From assembly GCA_012184525.1 (NCBI GenBank), contig WOFQ01000017.1, positions 434,001-498,000 of the forward strand: a DNA stretch of 64,000 nucleotides, given 5' to 3'. The position numbers were made by a program, and so were the translations under genes. The notes under the pieces are model-generated. The model worked only from the letters and a program-made list of their open reading frames with translations. It was not told the DNA's origin and made no database searches. This DNA comes from Xenoacremonium recifei. Its lineage: Eukaryota; Ascomycota; Sordariomycetes; Hypocreales; Nectriaceae. Positions 23,303-32,799 of this stretch are shown here, in pieces; positions within the stretch are counted from its first letter, which is position 1; each line of letters begins with the position of its first letter.

Positions 23303-23807
23303 GGTGGTGATGATTGGTCGGCGGCAGAACGGGAGAGATGGCCAGCCCGGCGGATGCTTTGCACTCTACACGGCCTTATACTGAAGCATCATGTCACCGC
23401 GTCGGGATTTGCTGCATTTGCCGACGATCAATTGCCGCGGCCGGGTGACGCACTAAAATTGCGGTTGCCCCATCACCTCCTCGCCGCGCGTGGGTTCTGG
23501 TGCCATTCACAAGCGTTTTGGCCTCGGTTCCAGCCCCCGAGCGGCAATTGAGTTCCCTAGTCATTTGCCGCGCGAATAACCCAAGACCCCATGTCTCGTA
23601 CCCCGGATCCGATGTGTGGAGACCCCGCGGAGAGGAAAAGCGAGTTAAAACAGGGCGATCCTCGCAGGTTTGCGAATACAACCTCTTGAGATATTCTCTA
23701 TAGGAGACCAAGGCTGGCCACCCAAGTCGTTCATCTTTATTGAGTCTTGGAAGAGGTTGGAGATAACTGAAGTCTTCTTCCCGTATCTTTTCACAGGGGC
23801 AGCCAAC
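23303..23807. promoter_or_regulatory. Divergent promoter region, SDR and sugar porter B
   Basis: Separates two head-to-head genes. It includes GC-rich words such as CCGCGG near 23446 and 23626. No regulator site can be named with confidence. Confidence 0.4.
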
Positions 23808-25674
23808 ATGACATCTCACGAGTTGCAGGGCCGCTCCCTCATCCTCACCGTCAGCGTGATGACCTCTCTAGGCTTCATGCTGATCGGCTTTGACAATGGA
23901 CTAATGGGAGGCCTTGGTAAGTCGCATTCCTCGCGTTTAGCACAAGGCCAAGACTGACTCTTTGCCTCTAGTAAACTCGCCTGCTTTCAACTCGACCTTT
24001 GACAGTCCCGATTCCGACATGATTGGTGTCATTGTGGCCATCTACGAAGGTACTTCCACCTTATAAACCCTCCTTCAACGTGCGTTTGTCTCACGCACTG
24101 CTTGTGTACAGTCGGTTGCTTCTTTGGATCAATTGCCTCGGGAATATTCGGAGAAAAGCTCGGCCGTCGTTGGACTATTGCTATTGGTGCCTGGATCATG
24201 ATCATTGGCGCTGTCTTGCAAGCTTCGTCTTTTGGTAGACCCCAGCTCATCGTGGGACGGATTGTGTCTGGTATCGGGATGGGCTTCATCAACTCAACGG
24301 TGCCAGTTGTCCAAGCGGAGTTCAGCCCCAAGTCCAGCCGGGGCATGTGTGAGTCAAACCCCCCAAAGCCAGGACCGGGCTGGTAACTGACCAGAGTCTA
24401 GACGTCTGTGCCCAATTGTCGACCCTGAATCTTGGCATCTTCCTTGTCTACTGGATTGACTATGGGTTCTCTTCTCACACCGGCAGCTATGCTTGGAGAG
24501 TTCCTGTCATCCTGCAGTGCTTCTGTATCTTGCCAATCCTGGTAATTCTCACGTTGATTCCAGAAACACCGAGATGGTTGGCTGCCCACGATCGACCGGA
24601 TGACTGCCTGAAAGTCCTTGCAAGAATCAGAGGTGTCTCAGAAGATGACGAAGAAGTACGACGCTTGCACAGCTCTATCCTTCAGACTGTCGCCGTGGAA
24701 GCTTCTATCGGCGCTGGCTCCTGGAAGGACCTTCTCAAAAATGATAGCATCAAGTCTCAAAGGAGACTCCTCATTGCGTGTGCAATCCAGAGCTTCCAAC
24801 AGCTGGGCGGAATCAATGCTGTTATTTGTAAGATAAACGTTCGCATTGCCTTTTCTGGGAGGCTTATACTGACTCTTTTCGCTTCAAAGACTACTCAACC
24901 ACTCTATTCGAGCACAGCATCGGCTTTAGTACCAATATGTCGGCACTCATGTCCGGATTCCTGCAGACTTGGTTCTTCTTGGCGTCATTCATTCCGTGGT
25001 TCTTGATTGACCGTGTCGGAAGACGCCCATTGGTAAGCTTGGATGATCTCAAAACAAAACCTCAGCGTCTGACCGAGCATAGTTGTTGTCCATGATAAGC
25101 TTGATGGCTGCTGTGATGGCTATTCAAGCTGGTCTTATCTATCAAGTCCAATACAATACCGCCATTGCCCATTCGGCAGGCATTGGCGCCGCTGCAATGC
25201 TTTTCGTCTTCCAGGGAGCGTTCACCATTGGGTTCCAGGCTACTGTCTGGGTGTATCCGTATGTATCAGGTGGCAATGAAGACAGAACAACCCTGCTGAC
25301 CGAATTTAGTTCGGAAATCCTACCCTTGCGTCTTAGACAACGCGGTTCGTCAATTTCTACTGCAGCAAACTGGATTTTCAATTATGTAAGCTTCCACAGC
25401 CGTTTTCTTGAACCGGTGTTCTGACCCAGCCAAGATGATTGTGCAAATCACTCCCATTGCCATTGACAACATTGGATGGAAGACCTACACCATTTTTGCT
25501 GCTCTTAATGCGGCTTTCCTTCCCGTCATCTATATCTGGTTCCCGGAGACAAAGAACCTTGAGTTGGAGGACGTAGACCGTCTCTTTGCAGGCGAGGAGT
25601 TAGTTGAGATGTTGGATGAGAAGCCAGGGACTGTATCTATCGTCGAGAACACACAGGACACTCAGGTAGTGTGA
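23808..25674 (+). CDS. MFS sugar porter B
   Basis: Predicted 494-aa sugar transporter. Exons are 23808-23916, 23972-24049, 24112-24348, 24402-24827, 24890-25032, 25083-25258, 25310-25385 and 25435-25674. Signatures: FDNGLMGGLV, VGCFFGS, GEKLGRRW, GRIVSGIGMG, PETPRWL, QLGGINAVIYY, DRVGRRPL and a final PETKNLELED. The N-terminal tail is very short. It shares span-1 and loop wording with porter A (QASSF, QLIVGRIV), so the two are paralogues that have diverged. The last acceptor (CCAAG) is chosen because it gives the expected WIFNY-MIVQITPIAI run. Confidence 0.86.
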
Positions 25675-26704
25675 AGGAAGTCTCAGAAGCCAATTATTGC
25701 TTTGAAGTCTCCTAGCATTTGAATAGTGTAAAACCTGACTTCGACTCTCTGCCAAGAGAGATTATTTGAATATAAGTCGATACCAAGTAACCTGATAATG
25801 TTACGGACTAGACCCACTATGGATTTTAAAGATCTTATGTAAAATCGGTTGCTTTCCTGATGACTCAGATTATTAGGAGAAGATGATAGATCGGTCGCTG
25901 TCGGATAACTGTAATTGGTGGAAGATATGAGGAAGGAGGCATAAGATATAAAGGGTCTAAGTGCCGAGGCGGAAAGAACACCGTAAAATTAATCTAGACC
26001 TTCATTTAGGTAGAGTTGCAGCTTCTCGCATCCTGATTAACGCGGTTTTAGCTCGCCTTTCACGATATCGGGAGGTTTGACGCTAAGAAGCTGTAATACT
26101 CTCGTCGATAGGCCTCAAAATCCTTTCTAGCTGTAGTTTCGATGCGACTGTGTCAAGGAGAAGAGGAGTCGAGGTCGGCAGAGTAGCCTTTTTCATCTCT
26201 ACAACAGTGATCGCCCCATGTCTAGTGCCAGAATGATAGTCTTAATTATCAGCTTTCATGTGCGGCTTGCATGCTCACTTCCATTGCGTATTGAAGATAG
26301 ACGCTCTTCATCCCTATCTTCAACTCCCCATTCCTTCTGTTTTGGTTGGACTCGGTATGGCTGTCCGACTGTCGCCTACCTGGTTCCCAGCAGAGTTGAG
26401 GGAATACGTAGAGACGATGGGATGCAGTATTTTGTTTATAATGCCTTTCACTCACTCGGCTAATAGCCTGATTTTCCTTGTAGGCCTCAACGGTGCGAAG
26501 ATTTGGTTCTCAGACCGAGCACGATGTTGTTGTTCGTCTACTTGTCACGGATGGTTAATACTGCAAGGCCAAGCAAGATTGGCGCTGTGTTGCACGCCGC
26601 AATGTGAATGATGGTCTTTGTCATGCACGAGTGAATGCGAACAAGCCCAGCCCTGTTGTGGAACATTCAAAATGGAAGTTTGGACGGGAATCACTTGTTA
26701 GATT
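25675..26704. other. Intergenic, possibly degenerate sequence
   Basis: A 117-codon frame at 26258-26611 has a hydrophobic middle but no family motif. It precedes the porter A scrap, so it may be mutated transporter DNA; I could not align it by eye. Confidence 0.4.
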
Positions 26705-26712
26705 CAGCACAG

Positions 26713-26842
26713 CGTTTCTCCAGTCAAGAAGGCCAACGAACTTTGGCATATTGTGAAGAGTGGCCAAGAGATTACTTTAACATAAGGATTAGGCAAGAAT
26801 GAGGACATGGAGCCTGAAGTTCAGACTGCTGAGAATGTATAA
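26713..26842 (+). pseudogene. Mutated duplicate of the 3' end of sugar porter A
   Basis: 130 bases match the last coding part of porter A (VSPVKKANELWHIV to QTAENV), inverted relative to it. About nine base differences are visible and eight are C-to-T or G-to-A in this copy. One makes a TAA at 26783 in place of a Gln codon; the final stop changes from TGA to TAA. The match begins abruptly and no further upstream homology is seen. Confidence 0.88.
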
Positions 26843-26905
26843 TGCGTTACCAGAACGGGGGGGTGGAAAAATGTATTATTTTCGACTCTCAAGATAGCTT
26901 TGTAC

Positions 26906-27743
26906 TCATACCACTCTTGGTAAATAGATACTGAACTCTAAACCTTTGGAAAACGGGAGAGTCGAGTTGCTAAAACCACTTTCTGGGCTGCGTAGGTAAT
27001 CCAGAAGTTCCTTGTATCCCTTGGCCGCTCCGATGGTGTTGTCCGTGATCACCACCGCACCATATCGCAACTTGGGTTGAATCACCTTCAAAGTTGGCAA
27101 CGCCATTGGCGTCCAAACTGAAATTCATCGTGTTAGTCGAAAAACTTCTGCGTCGGTTGCGGGAATGAAGAATCGATCGCCTCGCCGTGAGTCGATGATG
27201 GATCAACCCCGGTGGCGGACTTAAAAGTGCGAGAGAGTACAAAACGAGGAATAAATACGTACTGTCCAAAAGTAGCAGGTCAACGTTTTCCAGATCATCC
27301 TTGAGAGTCTCTCTCAAATCTCCCTCGCGGAGTTCAATCACGTCGCTCACAATTTCTCCGCATTCCTTCCAGTAATCGCGGGCTCGGGCAGCTTTGCTTG
27401 GCTCATGTTCCGTTCCAATGACGCGCGCTCGCCCTCCTGTCTTTGCTGCATTTGCTGCTGCTGCAAGGGCAAGGTATATGGTGCTAACGCCAAAAGAAGT
27501 TCCGGCCTCGACAATGGTTTTGGCGTTGGTGGCTCGGCAGAGTTGGTAGATGAACTCTGACTTATCCTGATCCAGTGCGATAAACTTATCCCGCATCACA
27601 TCGTGCATGTCACGGTTCTTAAAATCATCGCTTGACAACGCGCCCTCCTGCGTACTTGACTTCTGGTGCAAGCGCTTAAGAAGTGACCGGATATGTGTGG
27701 GCACATCTGGAAGAGCATCTGGCAAAGGGATTGAGTCTGACAT
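26906..27743 (-). CDS. Class I SAM-dependent O-methyltransferase (COMT-like)
   Basis: Predicted 230-aa cytosolic methyltransferase of the small cation-dependent O-methyltransferase family (Methyltransf_3), acting typically on catechols or other phenolics. Exons are 27743-27263 and 27117-26906. Motif I is EAGTSFGVSTIYLA (about residues 79-92). The DLLLLD motif is completed across the intron to give LLLLDIW-PMALPTLKVIQP, followed by YGAVVITDNT. The intron position and phase are fixed by this conserved block. No secondary-metabolite backbone gene is in the window, so its substrate is open. Confidence 0.85.
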
Positions 27744-29376
27744 GGTGGAAGATCTTTTGCAAATACGTTGTTCTGTAGGGTAGGCAATGGCTGGGTCGTG
27801 AGTGTCGGGGACGCACTATGTTGAAGATAAGGCATTTATCGCAGTTCATATACTGGGTCCCATGCACCCAACTTTCTCCGTACTTCGGAGGACAAGTAGA
27901 ACTTCTTCATTCGGTTTCTAATGCGATACAGGGCGAGGGGTTCTCAATCTTTCAGCTTTCCAGGAACTGGCCAGTCCGGAGCAAGATCACACTGCGGGGA
28001 ACGGCAACATTCCGCTATCTTTCTCCGCTCGCCATGAAGCGTAAGCGAATTGGACAAGCTCACTCATCGTCGGTGCCGCTTCAACCGGCTCACACCATTG
28101 ACAGACTGCCGATACCGCATTTCGAGGGAGTTCTAGTACGTAAAAAAAGAGCGACTGCAGCCATCCAGGATTACTTGCGCCTCAGTTCACGATTGTCACA
28201 GAACAATCTTGCTTGCAAGAGGTTGCTCAGGGTTATGTTCGAGTTCCAGGACCCCCCACCTCCGGGGACCGAGGCTTGGGCTGCATAGCTCCGACACGAA
28301 GGAGCGCAATCCTCGCTCTCGAGTACAGTGCATAATGGTCATTAAAGATGAGGGGCACTGTGTTGTTCGCAAATTTCACGCCCAGCAGCCCAGCAACCGG
28401 GGTTTGCGTGCTTTTTCGCGTGTGACACAGGGTTGCAGCTCTGGCATAACTTAACATGCTGTCTTCAGCTGATTGCCATCGTTATGGCGTTTTCCCTTTA
28501 TTGCCATCGAGAGGTTGGGATGACGTGGGGGGCAGTCCTCCACGCTGCGTTAGGTGGACGGTCAGAGGCCTGTTTTTGCGGCAAGCAGAGGGAGAAGATC
28601 GACCTCCACGCTGTGTCAATGCGAAGAAGCTAGAGGTGCAGGCGAGTCATGCCTGGAGGCATTCTGTGCCGGAGGCTTGCTGACAACGCGTTGTAATGCA
28701 CGCGTTTAATTCACGCTCGAATTTGGTACACCCGAATAAAGGTAGGGCAATGTATTTAATAGGAACAAATCCAGTAAATCTTGATAGTGCTAACTGGACT
28801 GTTTCCCATTTGCATCGCTCCTTCCAGCGCTTCGGGTAGGTGTCTTACCAATGCTCAGCAGTTCCCGACATGCCAACCCCAAGAGCGCCACGACGACTCG
28901 CCACAGCCCAGCCATGAACTCTTTCGCCCAAGGGAAAGGAATGAACCATTTTCATTGGCTATCAAGCAGAGAAGGTTGAAAACCCGACTCCACGATGGCG
29001 GCCCCGACGACCCTTTCACATGCTTGCTGTGTGCTTCCCCGCAAAGTTCACTTAGTTGGCAGCCAATGAATATTCCAGGCAACGCTTCGGGGTGCATATT
29101 GACATTGCTGAAGCCTTTCTTCCCACGAGGAAACTGTTGTTCTCTCCTGTGTTGTGTTCTGTCATCAATTGTGCAACAATTCTGCTACGCTGATCCCATC
29201 TTACGGGAGCAGTCGCGTCCTGATTGGCTAGCGCTCCCTGCTAAGAAAAGCCACGTAGATCAGAACGAGCGCCCAAAAACTTCCGCCTAGACCTGATTAC
29301 CCCTTTCATCGTCGGCGACGATTCCCTCCACCACAACGTGTCAATCCACCCCCGGACTGCGGTCAAGTCGTTCAAA
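27744..29376. other. Intergenic, no supported gene
   Basis: Frames of 150-170 codons exist (27818-28288, 28781-29290, plus) but show no domain and no sensible splice structure. The last part includes the upstream region of the Mpv17 gene. Confidence 0.45.
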
Positions 29377-30006
29377 ATGCATCGGGCCTTGGATTGGCGG
29401 CTCGGTGCCAAGGCTGTCATCCTCAAAGTCTCGGCCAACCTGGTGGTTCAACTGTGCCTCTGCCTCAAGAGCCCGCAAACCACCTTCTTCGACAGGCAAC
29501 AAGTCTGCGAGTTCGCCTTCTACGGGCTCATCGGCTCTCAAGTTGGAAATTGGGTTCAAATTCTTCTGGAAGAATGGTTTCCGACCGGCAACACGCAATC
29601 GGTCGACGCGTTGCCTGTCCGAGTAGGGCAAGAAAAGCGACCCATGGACAAGAGGCCCAATGCAGCAACCGAGTCCAGCAACCGAAGGAAGTGTTTCCAG
29701 AACAGCAGAAACATCCGATGGCGTAACATCTTGGTGAAGCTGATTCTCGACCAAACCGTGGGACTTTTCATTAGCGGGTGCATTTTCCTGACGTGCACGA
29801 ACATAGCCCGAGGGCCACACATCTCGAGCGTCTTCCTGGTGATACGACGACGAATATGGCCCCTCATCAAAGCGGGCTGGCACATTTGGCCACTGGTGGC
29901 TATCCTCAACTTTCTCTTTGTTCCTGTGAGATCAAGGGTTCTCGTGGCGGTCTGTGTAGGATTTGGATGGAGCATTTTCTTGAGCATTTTCAGTATGAGG
30001 GGCTAG
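29377..30006 (+). CDS. Mpv17/PMP22 family membrane protein
   Basis: Predicted 209-aa integral protein of peroxisomal or inner mitochondrial membrane, family of Sym1/Mpv17. Single exon. It has about four membrane-spanning helices, an FYGLIGSQVGNWVQILLE segment in the first half and the closing signature GWHIWPLVAILNFLFVPVRSRV, which corresponds to the family's W-P-x2-x-x-N-F-x-x-V-P-x-x-R pattern. The ATG at 29377 is the first in-frame one; the frame opens a little earlier without ATG. A hydrophilic middle (about residues 80-120) is longer than usual. Its role is probably small-solute passage or membrane homeostasis; inference from family. Confidence 0.78.
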   Translation: MHRALDWRLGAKAVILKVSANLVVQLCLCLKSPQTTFFDRQQVCEFAFYGLIGSQVGNWVQILLEEWFPTGNTQSVDALPVRVGQEKRPMDKRPNAATESSNRRKCFQNSRNIRWRNILVKLILDQTVGLFISGCIFLTCTNIARGPHISSVFLVIRRRIWPLIKAGWHIWPLVAILNFLFVPVRSRVLVAVCVGFGWSIFLSIFSMRG

Positions 30007-30578
30007 GGCATCATGAGCGAGAAGCATAAAGGCGTCAGGTGATACCAAATCTGTATTTACATTATAGAACATCAGCCTCACAAGGTCATAATTGTACGAT
30101 AGAATCTACTGTATATATCTCGCATTTGGTCTTCATTGACAGGACCACACGAGTTGTTTGTAAGCGACAAACTTTTGCACAAAGAGCCATATGACAAGGA
30201 CAGGTGCTGCATATCTCACTCGATCTTTTGAGAATTAATACAACATCGATGTTGAATGCTACAATATCCGAGCCTTCATCTCAGAGGCTAGCCCCAAGTT
30301 TACTAAGCTTGGACATCTTTACCCCCATTTTTAACCCAGACCAACACTCCAACTCGAACGCAGGCAAGCTAGAAACCGGTTCACCCTAGTCGGCAATCGC
30401 TTCGTCGTTTGTCGCTCCTTTGTTTTGCGTGATCGATCCCAGCTGTCACGACCTTTTCCCGGGCGTCTTCCCATGGCCCAAATACCCGGGATAGAAGCAC
30501 AATGTCCAGCCTAGTATATTAAGATCGAGTAGCCGCCTTGCTTTCTCGACTAACCAGGTCATCTCCAACGCCACCATC
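30007..30578. promoter_or_regulatory. Upstream region of maltose-type permease
   Basis: No gene seen. Contains a CCCGGG word at 30459 and another at 30486, shortly before the permease start. Confidence 0.4.
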
Positions 30579-32252
30579 ATGCCCGAATTCAGTGCAACCG
30601 AGTCGCTCAAGATGCAAGGCGAGCCAACCACAAGACATATATCAAATATTAGCCAGCCTGCCGATGATGCAAACCATGACGACCACGAGAACCCGTTTCT
30701 CCTGACGGCGAACGCTCGTGATGCAACCCAGCACGAGCATCAGATTACGACGAAGCATGCCCTTCGTCACTACAAAAAGGCAATCTTCTGGTCCATCGTT
30801 GTATCCTTTTCCATCATTATGGAGGCGTACGACACACTGTTAATCGGATCCTTCTATGCATACCCGACATTTCAGCAGAAATTCGGACATCCAACCGGAG
30901 ACGGGGGATATCAAGTCGCGCCAAAGTGGCAAGCTGCATTGAGCAATGGAGAGCAAGTCGGCCTCTTCATCGGCTGCCTTATCAATGGTTGGCTGGCCGA
31001 CACTTTTGGTCGCAAACGTGTCGTTCAAGGATCCTATGTTTTTCTTGTCGGCGCTTTGTTCATGATGTTCTTCGCTCCAAATATCCAGGTTCTTCTTGGC
31101 AGTCTCATAGTCCGAGGTGTCCCAATGGGTATATTCGCCATCATGGGTCCGACATACGCCGCTGAAGTCTGTCCCGTTGTCCTGAGGTCTTATATGACCG
31201 GATGGGTTAATATCTGCTGGGTTCTCGGGCATATTGTTGCGTCGGGGGTCTTGGATGGACTTGTCAATGTCAAGACAGAGTGGGGGTATCGGATTCCCAT
31301 CGCAGTTCAATGGATCTGGCCTGTGCCTCTGTTGACTCTGATGTTTTGGTGTCCCGAGTCTCCTTGGTGGCTCGTCCGGAAGGGGCGCCATACTGATGCT
31401 AAGGTAGCTCTGATGGCCTTGTGCAGCAAACAAGAGCAAGTTCACGTTGATCAGACCCTGGCTATGATGATTCATACCGATGCGTTCGAGAAGCAGGTCG
31501 AAACTGGAGGCGGATGGAGCGACTGTTTCCGCGGGGCCAATCTGCGACGTACCGAAATCTCCGTGTGTGGATGGGCGCTTCAAAGCATTGCTGGGTTTGC
31601 CATCTCTGGCCAGGCCACCTACTTCTTCGAACAGGCCGGCCTTGCAGTTGGCGATGCATACAAGATGACACTCGGCCTTTATTTTGTGGCCTTGACAGGA
31701 AATCTGTCGTGTTATATCCTGCTTCACTTCTTCGGCCGGAGACCGGTATATACATATGGCTATGTCGCCATGAGCCTTAACATGTTTGCCATCGCTTTCC
31801 TGGGCCTGGCTTCTCCGAGTAGTGGCGTCTCGTGGGCGCAAGGTGTCCTTCTTCTCGTGTGGTATTTCATCTATAGCATTACGATCGGTCCTACGGCAAT
31901 CAGCATCGCCAGCGAAACTGCAGCAGCGCGGCAGAGGGCCAAGACAATTGCACTAGCACGAGATGCCTATTATATTCTGGTTATCATCAACAATGTTGCG
32001 ACCCCGTACCTTCTTAACCCGACGGCTGCGAATCTCAAAGGGAAGGCTGCTTTTATTCCTGCTGGGCTATGCATCATCGCCGCCACCTGGTCTTTGTTCC
32101 GACTTCCCGAGTGTAAGGGCAGAACTTATGAGGAGTTGGACATTTTATTTGAGAGAAACGTGCCAGCTCGCAAGTTTAAGAATTATAAGATCGAGATCGA
32201 GGAGGTGGAACAGGAAGTACAAAAGCAGGCATCCCCAATTGCTCAAACTTGA
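30579..32252 (+). CDS. MFS alpha-glucoside (maltose)-type H+ symporter
   Basis: Predicted 557-aa plasma-membrane transporter, single exon. A hydrophilic N-terminus of about 65 residues precedes 12 spans. Signatures: MEAYDTLLIGSFYAYPTFQQKFG, DTFGRKR loop, PESPWWLVRKGR after span 6, GRRPVY in the second half and the closing PECKGRTYEELDILF. FYAYPTFQQKFG and PESPWWL are typical of the MAL/AGT alpha-glucoside permease group rather than hexose porters, pointing to an oligosaccharide or glycoside as cargo. It is followed on the same strand by a GH2 hydrolase 550 bases on, and a regulator and sulfatase come next. Confidence 0.88.
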   Translation: MPEFSATESLKMQGEPTTRHISNISQPADDANHDDHENPFLLTANARDATQHEHQITTKHALRHYKKAIFWSIVVSFSIIMEAYDTLLIGSFYAYPTFQQKFGHPTGDGGYQVAPKWQAALSNGEQVGLFIGCLINGWLADTFGRKRVVQGSYVFLVGALFMMFFAPNIQVLLGSLIVRGVPMGIFAIMGPTYAAEVCPVVLRSYMTGWVNICWVLGHIVASGVLDGLVNVKTEWGYRIPIAVQWIWPVPLLTLMFWCPESPWWLVRKGRHTDAKVALMALCSKQEQVHVDQTLAMMIHTDAFEKQVETGGGWSDCFRGANLRRTEISVCGWALQSIAGFAISGQATYFFEQAGLAVGDAYKMTLGLYFVALTGNLSCYILLHFFGRRPVYTYGYVAMSLNMFAIAFLGLASPSSGVSWAQGVLLLVWYFIYSITIGPTAISIASETAAARQRAKTIALARDAYYILVIINNVATPYLLNPTAANLKGKAAFIPAGLCIIAATWSLFRLPECKGRTYEELDILFERNVPARKFKNYKIEIEEVEQEVQKQASPIAQT

Positions 32253-32799
32253 AGGCTCTAAGAGGTGGCAGACTCCCGACATTGTTATGTTTGGCGGAAT
32301 GGAAACTTGTGTTCTTTCATAAACCCGATTAAGCTACCTGGGGTGTGAGAAAATGGCCATTGTGTAGTTTAAAGTAGCCGAGAAATTTTAACGGCTTCGG
32401 CCTTACAAAACACACTGTAGATGAAGTCAAAGCCTCCGAAAAAGGCTAAATGATAAATATTTCACTGAATGGCTTAAATCCAATTGATAGGTTAGAAATA
32501 ATTGGATGTAGCGGTATCCGAGAATATAGAACGACATCTGGTCTGAGTAAATGTCTGCGGATCGATAAGCGCTCATCGACAAAACCCAGTGTGGCCAAGT
32601 TTCGGGCAGCTTTCGGAACGACAACCGCAATAAGATATAACGCCAACATTTGAACTAAAAAGATAAAAGTCATCACTAGCAGTATAAGTATGCGTGTGCT
32701 GGGGATGCAGAGATTGGGCATACAGCACATCATACTTGTAAAGCAACATCAGACGCAAAAGCAAATGAAAAGCTCTTGAAAATCGCTGGAATTTCCAAA
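32253..32799. promoter_or_regulatory. Intergenic, permease 3' flank and GH2 promoter
   Basis: AT-rich. No gene seen. Confidence 0.5.

Noticed and set aside
29341..29883. 180-codon open frame antisense to the Mpv17 gene
   Set aside because: The sense frame has the Mpv17 signature and membrane spans; the antisense one has none.
30840..31841. 333-codon open frame antisense to the maltose-type permease
   Set aside because: The plus strand encodes a clear full-length MFS protein; the antisense product has no motif and is a codon-bias shadow.
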